A stretch of 8,204 nt of DNA. It comes from an uncultured Victivallales bacterium. GTDB taxonomy: Bacteria; Verrucomicrobiota; Lentisphaeria; Oligosphaerales; JAFGRS01. Positions 1 to 6,400 of the stretch are shown here, one piece after another. The notes beneath the pieces were generated by a model. That model ran no database searches, had not been told where the DNA came from, and was given only the letters and a program-made list of their open reading frames with translations. The stretch is taken from contig CAILKC010000322.1 of assembly GCA_903834675.1 (NCBI GenBank), forward strand, positions 1-8,204, written 5' to 3'. The first letter of the stretch is position 1. Each line of letters begins with the position of its first letter. Both the position numbers and the translations under genes were made by a program.

Positions 1-1
1 G

Positions 2-97
2 GCGCACGGGGGGACGATCAGCGTGGAGAGCCAGGTCGGCCACGGCAGCACCTTCTGGTTCACCTTGCCGCAGGTCGGCCCCAGGCTGCGCCCGTAG
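2..97 (+). CDS. Sensor histidine kinase, C-terminal end (5' truncated by window edge)
   Basis: The window opens inside a reading frame that runs from base 2 to a TAG at 95-97. Its 31 residues begin [20 protein letters not shown] and match the end of a GHKL (HATPase_c) ATP-binding domain. The G-G-T-I-S-V-E-S core and the G-x-G-S-T-F-x-F-T-L-P motif are the G2-box region and last strand typical of two-component kinases, often hybrid ones. The family phosphorylates a conserved histidine using ATP and passes the phosphate to a response regulator. The frame ends about ten residues after the domain, so no receiver or HPt domain follows on this polypeptide. Sensor type, membrane segments and partner lie outside the window. 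A 457-bp spacer full of repeats separates it from the next gene, so it is unlikely to be co-transcribed with it. Confidence 0.87.
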   Translation, partial: AHGGTISVESQVGHGSTFWFTLPQVGPRLRP

Positions 98-112
98 GTC
101 GTCCGGGGCGCA

Positions 113-146
113 GGTCAGGGTTCAGGGGTCAGGGTTCAGGGGTCAG
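113..146. repeat. 14-bp tandem repeat, 2.4 copies
   Basis: The unit GGTCAGGGTTCAGG occurs exactly at 113-126 and 127-140 and is followed by a partial copy, GGTCAG, at 141-146. Each unit is itself made of two similar halves (GGTCAGG and GTTCAGG), so the tract looks like an expanded 7-bp motif. It starts 16 bp after the histidine kinase stop codon and is non-coding. Short tracts like this commonly vary in copy number between strains through slippage. No function can be inferred from the sequence. Confidence 0.85.
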
Positions 147-180
147 CCAAGCCCCCGGCTGGTGCCGGACATACCGGAAT

Positions 181-362
181 GAGACTTGCCGCCGCGGGTC
201 CCCTTCCGCTCCGGCCGGTACGTGGCGGAGCGCCTGGAGGGCGGCCCTGCGTGGCCGCCGCGGCGCCGACGCAGCGGCGCCCTCCAACGCCCGGAGTCCG
301 CCGCGGCGGACTCCAGGCGGAATGGGAAGCGCCTGGTGTCCTAGGGGGTTGCTGCAAGTCTC
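181..362. repeat. MITE/REP-like palindromic element (about 182 bp)
   Basis: The segment begins with GAGACTTGCCGC (181-192) and ends with its near-perfect reverse complement at 351-362 (11 of 12). Inside are nested inverted pairs: 200-209 with 317-326 (9 of 10), 231-239 with 311-319 (9 of 9), 236-243 with 278-285 (8 of 8), 247-252 with 269-274 (6 of 6), and a perfect 22-bp palindrome at 293-314. It also contains a direct repeat AGCGCCTGG at 229-237 and 328-336. It encodes nothing recognisable. Terminal inverted repeats around a compact, highly foldable core suggest a non-autonomous mobile or REP-type element, or a remnant of one. No target-site duplication is evident at the ends, so the boundaries are approximate. 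Confidence 0.6.
293..314. repeat. Perfect 22-bp palindrome
   Basis: The left arm GGAGTCCGCCG (293-303) is followed directly by its exact reverse complement (304-314) with no spacer. It could extrude as a cruciform or act as a symmetric protein-binding site. It lies inside the larger palindromic element, so it is more probably part of that structure than an operator for the downstream gene, whose start is 240 bp away. Confidence 0.85.
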
Positions 363-378
363 CTACAAGGGTTCAGCC
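329..378 (+). repeat. 50-bp dispersed repeat, left copy
   Basis: This 50-bp stretch, from GCGCCTGGTGTC to GGGTTCAGCC, is matched without gaps by the reverse complement of 8024-8073. The two agree at 45 of 50 positions and differ at 341, 344, 346, 353 and 363. It overlaps the right end of the palindromic element at 181-362 and continues 16 bp beyond it. The two copies therefore form an inverted repeat around about 7.6 kb that contains all complete genes in the window. The low divergence and the lack of coding potential point to a dispersed non-coding repeat family. Confidence 0.88.
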
Positions 379-540
379 TTTCTTCGCAGCTGGGAATCCT
401 GCCAAGACCGTGTGTCCAGGCGTCCAAATGATCTGCGGGCGCAATTCCCCTTTGGGTTCCGTCCTTCCGACCACTAGGCCATGCACCGGCGCGGACTTGA
501 CGAAACCACAGAGTGGGTGACCTTGTATGCACTCTTGTGG

Positions 541-546
541 AAAGGA
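541..546 (+). promoter_or_regulatory. Ribosome binding site deciding the start at 555
   Basis: AAAGGA lies 8 nt before the ATG at 555. The upstream in-frame GTG at 513 has no comparable Shine-Dalgarno sequence and would add 14 residues with no family similarity, so the ATG at 555 is preferred. Confidence 0.65.
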
Positions 547-554
547 TCCCTCTG

Positions 555-1700
555 ATGGCCGAAATGAGCTCACGCCAACGCTTGCTGGCCGCCTCGCGCC
601 GCCAGGAGGTCGACCGCATTCCCTGCTCGCCACGCATCGGCTACTGGCTCATGGAGTACTACGGCGATGCGGCGCTGGATACCTGCCTGCGCGCCAGCCG
701 TGAATTCGGTTTTGATCTGCACGTCAACACGGCGGTATTCTGGTCGCCCTTCGAGCTGGGCGTGCGTGACTCCTACGATCTGCCCGGGGTCGAGTGCTCG
801 GTGGCCTGGTCCCAGGATGGCGACTTCAAGGTGGCCACCCGGACCTTCCGCACCCCGGCCGGGACGCTGACGGACCAACTCTGCATACCGCCGGCGGGAG
901 ACCGGAGTTTCGGCATGTCGCCCAACCCCTTCCGGCGCGAGCACCTGGTCAAGACACGCGCCGACCTGGCGGCGTTGCGCTATCTGCTTCCGGACCCGCG
1001 ACGGGTCAGCCTGGCGCCCTATTTCGGCCAGGTCGAGGCGTGCGGCGAGAACGCTTTGGTCCAGTTGAACATCCACTCGGCGCTGAACCATCGGGCCGGC
1101 GAGATGATGTCCACGACGGACCTGATGATGCTGCTCCACGACGACCGTGAGTTCTTTGCCGAGCTGCTGGCCATCGGGCATGAGCAGCAAATGGCAGAGA
1201 TCCGGGTCGCCCTGGATGCCGGCGTGCGCCATTTCTTCCTGAACTGGTACTACAACAGCATGTCGACGGGCTGGTCGCCGGGGTTCTGGACGGACTTCTT
1301 CGCGCCGCAATTGCGCGCCGCCTGCGCCCTGATCCACGCGGCCGGCGGCTTGGTGAACTACTACGACGATGGCAAGTGCATGGCCATCATCGAGTTGCTG
1401 GCCGCAGCGGGCATTGACGTGCTGCAAACGCTGACTCCGCCACCGGTGGGCGACGTCGACCTGGCCGAGGTCAAACGTCGCATCGGCGACCGCGTCTGCC
1501 TGCAAGGTTACACCGATCTGATCTACGTGCTAAAGCTGGGAACCCCGGCGCTGATTGAGCGCACCGTCAAGGAGGCGATTGAGATCGCCGGGCCGACGGG
1601 GTTCATCCTGGGCACCTCCGACAGCATCCGTGACGGCACCCCGCTGGAGAATGTACTGGCGTACTTTGCCGCCGCCCGACGGTACGGGCGGGGGCTTTGA
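555..1700 (+). CDS. Uroporphyrinogen decarboxylase (URO-D) family protein, non-heme type
   Basis: This 381-residue protein has the fold signature of the URO-D superfamily. It opens with SSRQRLLAASRRQEVDRIP (residues 5-23), the usual start motif of these (beta/alpha)8 barrels, and includes a late HAAGGLVNYYDDGK strand (261-274) and a final ILGTSDSI-x-GTPLENVLAY segment (351-370). Length matches the family. It lacks the PxWxMRQAGR substrate loop of true HemE. It also lacks the HxCG and late cysteine zinc ligands of MtaA/CmuA-type corrinoid methyltransferases: YYDDG and GTSDS stand in their places. True uroporphyrinogen decarboxylase or classical methyltransferase activity is therefore unlikely, and the reaction is unknown. 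No signal peptide is present, so it is cytoplasmic. It leads a three-gene block and is followed after 33 bp by the DUF4838 gene. Proteins of this subgroup are commonly found beside carbohydrate-catabolism genes in planctomycete-like bacteria, so a role in that pathway is an inference from context. Confidence 0.9.
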   Translation: MAEMSSRQRLLAASRRQEVDRIPCSPRIGYWLMEYYGDAALDTCLRASREFGFDLHVNTAVFWSPFELGVRDSYDLPGVECSVAWSQDGDFKVATRTFRTPAGTLTDQLCIPPAGDRSFGMSPNPFRREHLVKTRADLAALRYLLPDPRRVSLAPYFGQVEACGENALVQLNIHSALNHRAGEMMSTTDLMMLLHDDREFFAELLAIGHEQQMAEIRVALDAGVRHFFLNWYYNSMSTGWSPGFWTDFFAPQLRAACALIHAAGGLVNYYDDGKCMAIIELLAAAGIDVLQTLTPPPVGDVDLAEVKRRIGDRVCLQGYTDLIYVLKLGTPALIERTVKEAIEIAGPTGFILGTSDSIRDGTPLENVLAYFAAARRYGRGL

Positions 1701-1733
1701 GGCGCGTGGGCCTGTAGGTCAGGGAGAACGGCG

Positions 1734-4262
1734 ATGTACAGGATGTGGATGCGAACGCGGGGATGGGGTGGAGCGCTTGGTGGCCTGGCCCTGGGCGCGG
1801 GACTGCTGTTGGCGCCGCCGCCGAGCGCGGCCGCCGCCCCCGAGTTTGTCGTGGCTACGGCGGGCAAGCCCGCGGCCGTCATCGTACTGCCCGCCAGTCC
1901 CAAGCCCGAAGAGAAGAACGCGGCCGGGGAGTTGGCCACCTACCTGGGCCGGCTGACCGGGGCAGAGTTCCGCCTTGTCGCCGAAGACAGTGCCCCAGCG
2001 GGCCCCCAGATTCACGTGGGCTGCACCCAGGCCGCGCTTGCGGTCACCGGGGCGTTGGAGAACTCTGGCCTCGACGCCGACGCGATCGTGATCAAGTGCT
2101 TGCCGCCGGACCGGCTCCTGCTTCTCGGCCGCAATCCCTGGGGCACGGAGTTCGCCGTGTCGCGCTTCCTCTCGGTTTACGGCGGCGTGCGTTGGTACCT
2201 GCCGACGGCGGTGGGTGAGCACGTGCCGCTCAAACCGACCTTTGCGCTGTCGGCGCTGGACCGGACCGAGGCGCCGGCCTGGCTCTCCCGGCAATGGAGC
2301 GCGGCGGATCGGGCTGACCGGGGCGAGTGGAATCGGCGCAACCTGCTGCGGGCTCGCTTCTCGTTCCATCACTATCTGAACGTGTGGCTGAAGCCGGCCC
2401 TGTTCGAAGCGCATCCGGACTGGTTCCCACTGCGGCCCGGCGGCGGGCGCTACCGTCCGCGCGAGGTCGATCACTCCTGGCAACCCTGCCTGAGCAACCC
2501 TGGGGTGGCGGAGTACGTGGCGGACCAAATCATGGCGCAGTTCGAGCGCAACCCGGCCACCCTCAGTGCCTCCATCGGGGTGAACGACAGCGACTGGCGA
2601 GGCTATTGCCAGTGCGATGGCTGCAAAGCCCTGGATGTGCCCGGCAAGCTGTCGCTGCACGGCGGCCCCGACTACGCCAACCGCTTCTTCACCTTCGCCA
2701 ACCGGGTGGCGGAGCGCGTGGCCGCCAAGTATCCGGACCATTACCTCGGCTGCCTGGCCTACAATGCCTGCGAGAACCCGCCCTCGTTCAAGGTCCATCC
2801 CATGATTGTGCCTTACCTAACCAACGACCGGGCCCAGTGGCGCGAGGCGAAATTCGCCCAGGCGGACCGCGATTGGATTGCGGCCTGGCGGGCCATGTGT
2901 CCGTCGGTGGCTGTCTACAACTACGAGTACGGTTCCGGCTACGTGATCCCGCGCCTGTACACCAGCCTTCAGGGCGAGTATCTGCGCTACTGCCGCGACC
3001 AGCAGGTCAAGGGCTGGTACGGTGAGATCTACTGCAACTGGGCTCTGGACGGCCCCAAAGCCTGGCTGGTCAGTCAACTGCTGTGGGACGCTGAGCAGAA
3101 GGTGCCCGATCTGCTCGCCGACTTCTACGGCAATTTCTTCGGGCCGGCCCGCGAACCCATGCAACGCTACTTTGAGCTCTGCGAGAAGCGCTGGTTGGAG
3201 CAGGAGGGCGAGGCGGTCTGGTTCCGCTACTTCTTCGATGCCAAGCAGCTTGTGCTCTTCCCGCCGGAGGTGTGCCGTCAAGCGCGGGCGCTGCTGGATG
3301 AGGCCGCCACGCTTGCCGCCGCCGAGCCGTACCGGACGCGGGTCGAGCTGACCTCCAAGGCATTTCACCTGACCGAACTCTACTCGACGGTGTACGAAGC
3401 GGGTCAGACCCCCGCCGCCCTCAACACCCCCGCGCAAGCCGAGGCGACCGCGGCGCGCCTGCTTGACGGACTGCGCGCCGAACAGGAGCGCCGCGCCTTC
3501 CTCGCCGAGGTGGTCAACAAGGAAGCGCTGCTCAAGCCCGTGATCCCCTTCGAGTCGCGCGCCAGTTTCGCCGGCATGGGCGCCTCGCCGGGACTGCTCT
3601 GGCGGCTCTTTGCCTGGTGTCGCGCCGCGAACCGGGCCGACCTGGCCACGCGGCTGATCGCCGAGCTCGAGCGCCCCGAGGCGGAGTCCGAGATGGCGAG
3701 GGTGGCCCGGGCCCTCTGGGAGTTCCAGGATGCTGCGCAGGTGAACCTGTTGATCAACGGCGCCTTTGAGCGGACCGACGTCAAGCAGGGCGATACCTCC
3801 GGCACGGACTGGGAATCCGCGGGGGCGCCGTCCGGTTGGTCGATCTGGCGGCGGAACCCGGGAGAGGGCAAGCTGCAATGGGTCTCGGCGGGACAGGAGA
3901 CGTATGTGGTGCTCAGCGCGGTCACCGGGGCCTGCTTCCTGCAGACGGCGGCCGTCACGCCGGGCACGGTCTACGTGGTGTTGGCCGACTGCCGCGGCAA
4001 GGTCCGCCCCGAGTCCAAGGCGGCGCTGGTGCTATCATGGCAGGATGCCAAGGGTGCCTGGCTCGACGAGTCCAAGCGCTCGACGGACCTGATCGGCGAG
4101 CTCCAGGACGGTTGGATCCCGACGGCGGTCGCCGGGCGCGCGCCGGAAACGGCGGCCAAGGCCGTGATCATGCTCTTCGCCGACACCCAGACAGCGGCTG
4201 ACACCCTGGCCTTCGATAATGTCCGTCTATTCGTAGCGCCGCGCCGGGAGCCGGGTCCCTGA
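1734..4262 (+). CDS. Exported DUF4838 domain-containing protein (putative glycan-active)
   Basis: The 842-residue protein starts with a Sec-type signal peptide: basic residues, a hydrophobic stretch at about 13-27, and a probable cleavage after the alanine run at 32-35. Residues of about 38-178 resemble the N-terminal alpha/beta domain shared with GH20/GH67 enzymes (NAAGELATYLGRLTG, then GRNPWGTEFAVSRFL and GGVRWYLP). The DUF4838 core, about 200-480, carries the family hallmark GVNDSDWRGYCQCDGC (282-297), with C292, C294 and C297 in a C-x-C-x2-C pattern, and later GWYGEIYCNWALDGPKAW (427-444). A helical stretch follows. Residues of about 671-834 (NLLINGAFE to LAFDNVRLFV) look like a galactose-binding or CBM-type jelly roll. 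The start is set by AGGGAGA at 1721-1727, 6 nt before the ATG. The family is usually annotated as of unknown function; glycoside hydrolase or glycan-binding activity is likely but unproven. It sits 33 bp after the URO-D gene and 26 bp before the ceramidase-like gene, so all three are probably one operon. Confidence 0.9.
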   Translation: MYRMWMRTRGWGGALGGLALGAGLLLAPPPSAAAAPEFVVATAGKPAAVIVLPASPKPEEKNAAGELATYLGRLTGAEFRLVAEDSAPAGPQIHVGCTQAALAVTGALENSGLDADAIVIKCLPPDRLLLLGRNPWGTEFAVSRFLSVYGGVRWYLPTAVGEHVPLKPTFALSALDRTEAPAWLSRQWSAADRADRGEWNRRNLLRARFSFHHYLNVWLKPALFEAHPDWFPLRPGGGRYRPREVDHSWQPCLSNPGVAEYVADQIMAQFERNPATLSASIGVNDSDWRGYCQCDGCKALDVPGKLSLHGGPDYANRFFTFANRVAERVAAKYPDHYLGCLAYNACENPPSFKVHPMIVPYLTNDRAQWREAKFAQADRDWIAAWRAMCPSVAVYNYEYGSGYVIPRLYTSLQGEYLRYCRDQQVKGWYGEIYCNWALDGPKAWLVSQLLWDAEQKVPDLLADFYGNFFGPAREPMQRYFELCEKRWLEQEGEAVWFRYFFDAKQLVLFPPEVCRQARALLDEAATLAAAEPYRTRVELTSKAFHLTELYSTVYEAGQTPAALNTPAQAEATAARLLDGLRAEQERRAFLAEVVNKEALLKPVIPFESRASFAGMGASPGLLWRLFAWCRAANRADLATRLIAELERPEAESEMARVARALWEFQDAAQVNLLINGAFERTDVKQGDTSGTDWESAGAPSGWSIWRRNPGEGKLQWVSAGQETYVVLSAVTGACFLQTAAVTPGTVYVVLADCRGKVRPESKAALVLSWQDAKGAWLDESKRSTDLIGELQDGWIPTAVAGRAPETAAKAVIMLFADTQTAADTLAFDNVRLFVAPRREPGP

Positions 4263-4288
4263 AGAGCCCAACGGGAGGTCTCGCAGAA

Positions 4289-5764
4289 ATGAGTACGACC
4301 GGAAACCGGCCAGAACCGACGGGCTTGGGCAGCGGCCTGTGGGCGGGCGTCGCCAGGGCCGACATCACCGACTACAAGGCGGGGCCCGTCCGTGACCCGC
4401 TCTACGCCAAAGCCCTGGTGCTGAGAGAGGCGGCGACCACGGTGGTGATCATCACGGTAGACGCCGTGGCGGTGGCTGAGATTGGCCACATCCGGAATGA
4501 CTACATGGGGACGGTGCGCGCCGCGCTGCGGAGCGACCCAGGCATCGAGCCAGAAGCGGTCCTGATCAATGCCAGCCACTGCCACGGCGTCGTCGGCGCG
4601 GACGTCGCCCAGCGGACGGTCAAGGCGGTGCGGGAGGCCTGCCAGAGCCTGGTTCCCGTCCTGGTTGGGGCTGGGGTCGGCCACGAAGACCGGATTATGG
4701 AGAACCGCAGGCTGAGACTGCGAAACGGCAGAGAGGCGGATGTCCGCCATGCGTACTCTTTGCCCGCCGATGCGGAAGTGGCTGAAGTCGGGCCCGTTGA
4801 CCCGCAGATCGGCGTGCTGCGGCTGAACCGACTGGACGGGCGCACCCTGGCCGTGGTCTACAACTTCGCCTGCCATCCGATCCAGGGAGTCCCCTGCGGC
4901 GGGAACACGGCGGATATCACCGGCTTCGCTTCCAGGGTGATTGAGGACGGCCTGGACGAGGGCGCCACGGCCCTGTTCCTGCAGGGCTGCGCCGGGGACA
5001 TCAACCCGGTGCGCTACAAGGACGTGGACCACCCCCGCGATGCGGAGCCGCTGGGGAATCTGCTGGGGCTCAGCACGCTGCAGGCAGTGCGGCAGATTCA
5101 GTGCCGGGATAGCGGCGGGCTGAAGCTCCTCCGCGAGGTGGTGGAGCTGCCGCGCGCCGACCTGGCGCCCGGCATCGCGGACCGGCAGGCCGAGCAGGCG
5201 CGGCTGCTCCAGGCGCTGCGGGGAACCAGCCTCAACCTGAAGACCTTCCTCGCCTTGACCGCGAAGTACTGCCTTTCGCCTGAGTTCCCCTCGTACTCCT
5301 CGCACCGCTATCTGCATGACCGGGCGCTGGGCCGCCGTGATCTGGAGCGCCTGGATGCCCTGAACCGCAAGAACCTCGAGCAGTATGCGGCGAACATCTA
5401 CACCATGGAGGAGCTGACCAGGGTCCAGGCGAATCTGGATCTGCTGAAGCTGCACCACGCTCAGAACCTGGCTGCCGGAAGCGGGACGCTCGCCGTCGAG
5501 GTGCTGGGCCTGCGGGTCGGGGACTTCGTTCTGATCACCTTCCCGGGAGAGTTGTCGGTCGAGATCGGGATGAAGCTCAAGAATGCCTCTCCCCATGAGC
5601 TTACCTTTGTGGCCGGCTACACGAACGGCTACATCTACTACGCCCCCACCGCCGAACAACTCCAGAACCGCGGCCACGCCCAAGAGGACAGCGACTGCCT
5701 TCTGGCGCCCGAGTGGCAGAGCTTGTTCGAAGCTGAGGCCGACGCCCTGCTGGCGGCCTTGTAG
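4289..5764 (+). CDS. Neutral/alkaline non-lysosomal ceramidase-like hydrolase
   Basis: This 491-residue protein matches the N-terminal catalytic domain of the neutral/alkaline ceramidase family, zinc-dependent amidases that cleave ceramide to sphingosine and fatty acid in characterised members. Visible motifs in order are GVARADITDY (20-29), NASHCHG (94-100, candidate zinc histidines H97 and H99), NFACHP (192-197, H196), LQGCAGDINP (231-240), FPGELSVE (418-425, candidate zinc ligand E421) and GYTNGYIYY (443-451, tyrosine ligand). The GDVSPN-type loop carrying the nucleophilic serine in true ceramidases reads GDINP here, so amide cleavage of ceramide is doubtful. There is no signal peptide and no C-terminal immunoglobulin-like domain, which suggests a cytoplasmic enzyme. 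Residues of about 290-400 form a helix-rich insert. GGGAGGT at 4273-4279 lies 9 nt before the ATG and supports the start. Proteins of this kind are abundant in planctomycete-like bacteria, with unknown substrates. It is the third gene of the block, and the true substrate may be a carbohydrate or glycolipid derivative. Confidence 0.88.
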   Translation: MSTTGNRPEPTGLGSGLWAGVARADITDYKAGPVRDPLYAKALVLREAATTVVIITVDAVAVAEIGHIRNDYMGTVRAALRSDPGIEPEAVLINASHCHGVVGADVAQRTVKAVREACQSLVPVLVGAGVGHEDRIMENRRLRLRNGREADVRHAYSLPADAEVAEVGPVDPQIGVLRLNRLDGRTLAVVYNFACHPIQGVPCGGNTADITGFASRVIEDGLDEGATALFLQGCAGDINPVRYKDVDHPRDAEPLGNLLGLSTLQAVRQIQCRDSGGLKLLREVVELPRADLAPGIADRQAEQARLLQALRGTSLNLKTFLALTAKYCLSPEFPSYSSHRYLHDRALGRRDLERLDALNRKNLEQYAANIYTMEELTRVQANLDLLKLHHAQNLAAGSGTLAVEVLGLRVGDFVLITFPGELSVEIGMKLKNASPHELTFVAGYTNGYIYYAPTAEQLQNRGHAQEDSDCLLAPEWQSLFEAEADALLAAL

Positions 5765-5827
5765 GAGCTCGCTGGGGTGGAATGGACGCCGCGAGGGTGG
5801 CCAGGTACAGTAGGATGCTATCGGATC

Positions 5828-5832
5828 GGTGA
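5828..5832 (+). promoter_or_regulatory. Ribosome binding site deciding the hicA start
   Basis: GGTGA matches the 3' part of the full Shine-Dalgarno consensus and lies 8 nt before the ATG at 5841. This favours that ATG over the GTG at 5829, which overlaps the site itself and has only a weak upstream match. The ATG at 5847 is also possible. Confidence 0.5.
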
Positions 5833-5840
5833 ACCGTACT

Positions 5841-6074
5841 ATGGCCATGGTGTTACGCGGCACCGCGGATGCTGGCATTGCGTTCGTCGATCTGCGGCAC
5901 TTATTGTTGGCACTCAGATTCCAGGAACGGACCCGCGGCAGCCATCCCCTTTTCCGCATGGCTGGGGTTGAAGAGAAGATCAACCTACAGAGCGATGGCG
6001 CCAGGGCCAAGCCCTACCAGGTCAGGCAGGTCCGGCAGGTCATCCTGAGGCACGGACTCGGAGACGCCCTCTGA
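5841..6074 (+). CDS. hicA: HicA family mRNA interferase toxin
   Basis: The 77-residue product (MAMVLRGTADAGIAFVDLRH at the start) has the small dsRBD-like fold pattern of HicA. It shows LRGT-x-DA near the N terminus, FVDLRHLLLALRFQERTRGSH with the catalytic histidine in GSH, then GVEEKINLQ and AKPYQVRQVRQVILRHGL, a C-terminal signature of one common HicA subgroup. HicA toxins bind mRNA and cleave it, arresting growth when free of HicB. The stop codon shares its last base with the start codon of hicB (TGATG), the classic coupled hicAB arrangement. Length is normal and the catalytic His is present, so the toxin appears intact. One variation is RGSHPLF, where many relatives have RGSHHIF. It lies 76 bp after the ceramidase-like gene and was probably acquired separately. 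Confidence 0.9.
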   Translation: MAMVLRGTADAGIAFVDLRHLLLALRFQERTRGSHPLFRMAGVEEKINLQSDGARAKPYQVRQVRQVILRHGLGDAL

Positions 6075-6286
6075 TGGACAGGTACGAAGTGATCATCTAC
6101 TGGAGCGACGAGGACAGCGCCTATGTCGCCGAGGTGCCGGAGCTTCCCGGTTGCGTGGCCCATGGCGATACCCGCCAAGCCGCCCTGGAAAGCATCGGCG
6201 AGGCCATGGGCCTGTGGCTCGACACCGCCAGGGAGTTCGGCGACCCGGTACCCACGCCCAAGGGCCGTCGGCTTGTCTTTTCCTGA
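6074..6286 (+). CDS. hicB: HicB family antitoxin (short form)
   Basis: The 70-residue protein fits the HicB N-terminal domain, a partial RNase H-like fold that binds and blocks HicA. Characteristic pieces are YEVIIYWSDEDSAYVAEVPELPGC (4-27), HGDT-x-x-AALESIGEAMGLWLD (30-50) and FGDPVPTP (55-62). Unlike many HicB proteins it ends without a helix-turn-helix or ribbon-helix-helix domain, so it may neutralise the toxin without strong operator binding of its own. Its ATG overlaps the hicA stop by one base, implying translational coupling. A hairpin begins inside its stop codon. Confidence 0.92.
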   Translation: MDRYEVIIYWSDEDSAYVAEVPELPGCVAHGDTRQAALESIGEAMGLWLDTAREFGDPVPTPKGRRLVFS

Positions 6287-6309
6287 TGGGCAGCATTTGG
6301 GTTGCCATC
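6285..6309 (+). terminator. Hairpin at the end of hicAB
   Basis: GATGG (6285-6289) and CAGC (6291-6294), with a one-base bulge, pair with GTTG (6301-6304) and CCATC (6305-6309) around the loop ATTTGG. The hairpin begins within the hicB stop codon. No T-run follows, so intrinsic termination would be inefficient; an mRNA-stabilising or processing role is equally possible. Confidence 0.35.
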
Positions 6310-6340
6310 GGCGGCGAAGTGACGCCTGCCCGTTGGCGCA

Positions 6341-6376
6341 GAGAGGGGGCTAACCCGCGCCCTCCGCGGCCCTCTC
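6341..6376. terminator. Possible bidirectional terminator hairpin between convergent genes
   Basis: GAGAGGG (6341-6347) is complementary to CCCTCTC (6370-6376), with a 22-nt GC-rich loop that can fold further. It lies 54 bp after hicB and 24 bp beyond the stop of the convergent amidohydrolase gene, the place expected for a shared terminator. No T-run is present on either strand, so the call is weak. Confidence 0.3.
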
Positions 6377-6400
6377 CGGCGGAAGTCGGCTCGGCGCGAG

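Larger units (their letters stand above)
98..554. other. Non-coding spacer rich in repeats
   Basis: No convincing gene lies here. The ORFs that cross it are GC-driven, low-complexity (P, R, A, G rich) and match no family I know. The left part carries a tandem repeat and a strongly palindromic element, annotated separately. The right part (about 379-554) is less GC-rich and should hold the promoter of the three-gene block. TTGACG at 497-502 resembles a -35 box, but the only -10-like sequence nearby, TTGTAT at 523-528, is 20 bp away, so a sigma-70 assignment is weak. No clear terminator with a T-run follows the histidine kinase stop, although the GC-rich hairpins at 236-285 could act as one. 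Confidence 0.6.

Noticed and set aside
110..380. CRISPR-like array
   Set aside because: The repeats are contiguous or nested palindromes with no regular spacers, and no cas genes are present.
179..520. Plus-strand ORF of 113 codons in the left spacer
   Set aside because: It is a translation of the palindromic repeat, rich in P, R, A and G, without a ribosome binding site or homology.
497..528. Sigma-70 promoter TTGACG / TTGTAT before the URO-D gene
   Set aside because: The 20-bp spacing and the poor -10 hexamer make it too weak to list as a feature of its own.
570..1505. Long minus-strand ORF of 311 codons
   Set aside because: It is the antisense of the URO-D gene in high-GC DNA and has no family motifs; the plus frame shows clear homology.
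555..1700. Annotation as hemE (heme biosynthesis)
   Set aside because: The HemE substrate-binding signature is missing and no heme genes are nearby.
2817..3878. Minus-strand ORF of 353 codons
   Set aside because: It is antisense to the DUF4838 gene, with no domain features; high GC creates long shadow frames.
3971..6010. Minus-strand ORF of 679 codons
   Set aside because: It lies antisense to the DUF4838, ceramidase-like and hicA genes, all of which show family motifs. Its product is compositionally biased and unrecognisable.
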